Positions 63,832 to 64,000 of a stretch of 64,000 bases of DNA are shown piece by piece. This DNA is from Pseudomaricurvus alkylphenolicus (GTDB lineage Bacteria > Pseudomonadota > Gammaproteobacteria > Pseudomonadales > Cellvibrionaceae), in the NCBI RefSeq assembly GCF_011683955.1, contig NZ_JAAQPI010000010.1, forward strand, positions 124,001 through 188,000, written 5' to 3'. A model generated the notes under the pieces. It was not told the DNA's origin, did not search any database, and was given only the letters and a program-made list of their open reading frames with translations. Made by a program: the position numbers and the translations under genes. Every line of letters begins with the position of its first letter. Within the stretch, counting starts at the first letter, position 1.

Positions 63832-64000
63832 ATGAGCTGCAACGTGTTTAAAAAAGCAACGTTGGCTTCGGCAATGATTTTAGTCCTTACTGGCCAGACG
63901 ATGGCTGAGGAGTCCTTCGCCCTGGAAGAGATAGTGGTTACCGCACAAAAACGGGCGCAGAGTGTCCAGGACGTACCGATTTCCATTAGTGCCATGTCGG
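63832..64000 (+). CDS. TonB-dependent receptor (3' end outside window)
   Basis: Only the first 56 codons are present. AGGAG stands seven bases before the ATG. A signal peptide to about residue 26 (TGQTMA) is followed by LEEIVVTAQKRAQSVQDVPISISAMS, the typical TonB-box start of the VTAQKR-type receptors. It is divergent from the TetR at 62951 and probably under its control. It may supply the substrate for the exported PLP/cytochrome/oxidoreductase trio. Confidence 0.9.
   Translation, partial: MSCNVFKKATLASAMILVLTGQTMAEESFALEEIVVTAQKRAQSVQDVPISISAMS

Overview
The window looks like a chromosomal stretch of a marine, Gram-negative, polymer- and metabolite-scavenging gammaproteobacterium (Cellvibrionales-like is my guess; no rRNA or other taxonomic marker is present). 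The reasons are six TonB-dependent receptors (TBDRs), a PL6/PL17 alginate-utilisation locus, exported and Tat-type periplasmic enzymes, many AraC/TetR/GntR regulators, and a RAYT gene with REP hairpins. No rRNA, tRNA, CRISPR array, prophage or classical insertion sequence was seen.

Region 1 (1-16.8 kb) is the most interesting part. After the end of an Old Yellow Enzyme gene comes one co-directional run of 14 genes, closed by a strong terminator at 16199: TBDR, maleate isomerase, Rieske oxygenase, NicX-like ring-opening dioxygenase, ferredoxin reductase, MetX-fold hydrolase, amidase, Rieske ferredoxin, VOC protein, RidA-like protein, a gamma-glutamylmethylamide synthetase-like enzyme and the three N-methylglutamate synthase subunits. 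A formaldehyde-activating (GFA) family gene with a broken 5' end follows. Read together they spell a route not encoded by the classical nicotinate cluster: Rieske hydroxylation of an N-heteroaromatic ring (probably N-methylated, such as an N-methylpyridinium carboxylate), NicX-type ring opening, deformylation, amide hydrolysis to maleate plus methylamine, isomerisation to fumarate, and capture of methylamine as N-methylglutamate. The substrate is inferred, not shown.

Region 2 (16.8-31.9 kb) holds a small DMT-type transporter, a creatinase-like M24 protein in a probable operon with a TBDR and a divergent AraC regulator, a LysE exporter, a small outer-membrane barrel, and an AraC regulator divergent from an NmrA-like / metallo-beta-lactamase-fold / aldehyde dehydrogenase / TBDR operon.

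Region 3 (31.9-39 kb) holds a membrane diguanylate cyclase, a nitronate monooxygenase-like enzyme with a divergent AraC regulator, and a 1150-residue protein joining FecR, TPR and outer-membrane-barrel parts.

Region 4 (39-53.5 kb) is an alginate locus: FadR-type GntR regulator, TBDR, SDR (probable DEH reductase), PL6 lyase, second TBDR, MFS transporter and PL17 oligoalginate lyase. FadR-type operator palindromes lie before the regulator and before both TBDRs, suggesting a local regulon.

Region 5 (53.5-64 kb) has an RND efflux pair, a RAYT gene bracketed by inverted REP hairpins, and two paralogous TetR regulators flanking an exported PLP enzyme / cytochrome c / aldonolactone oxidoreductase trio and a TBDR cut by the window end. 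The two TetR intergenic regions carry seven copies of a related 16-bp half-palindromic motif, spaced 62-63 bp in both places.
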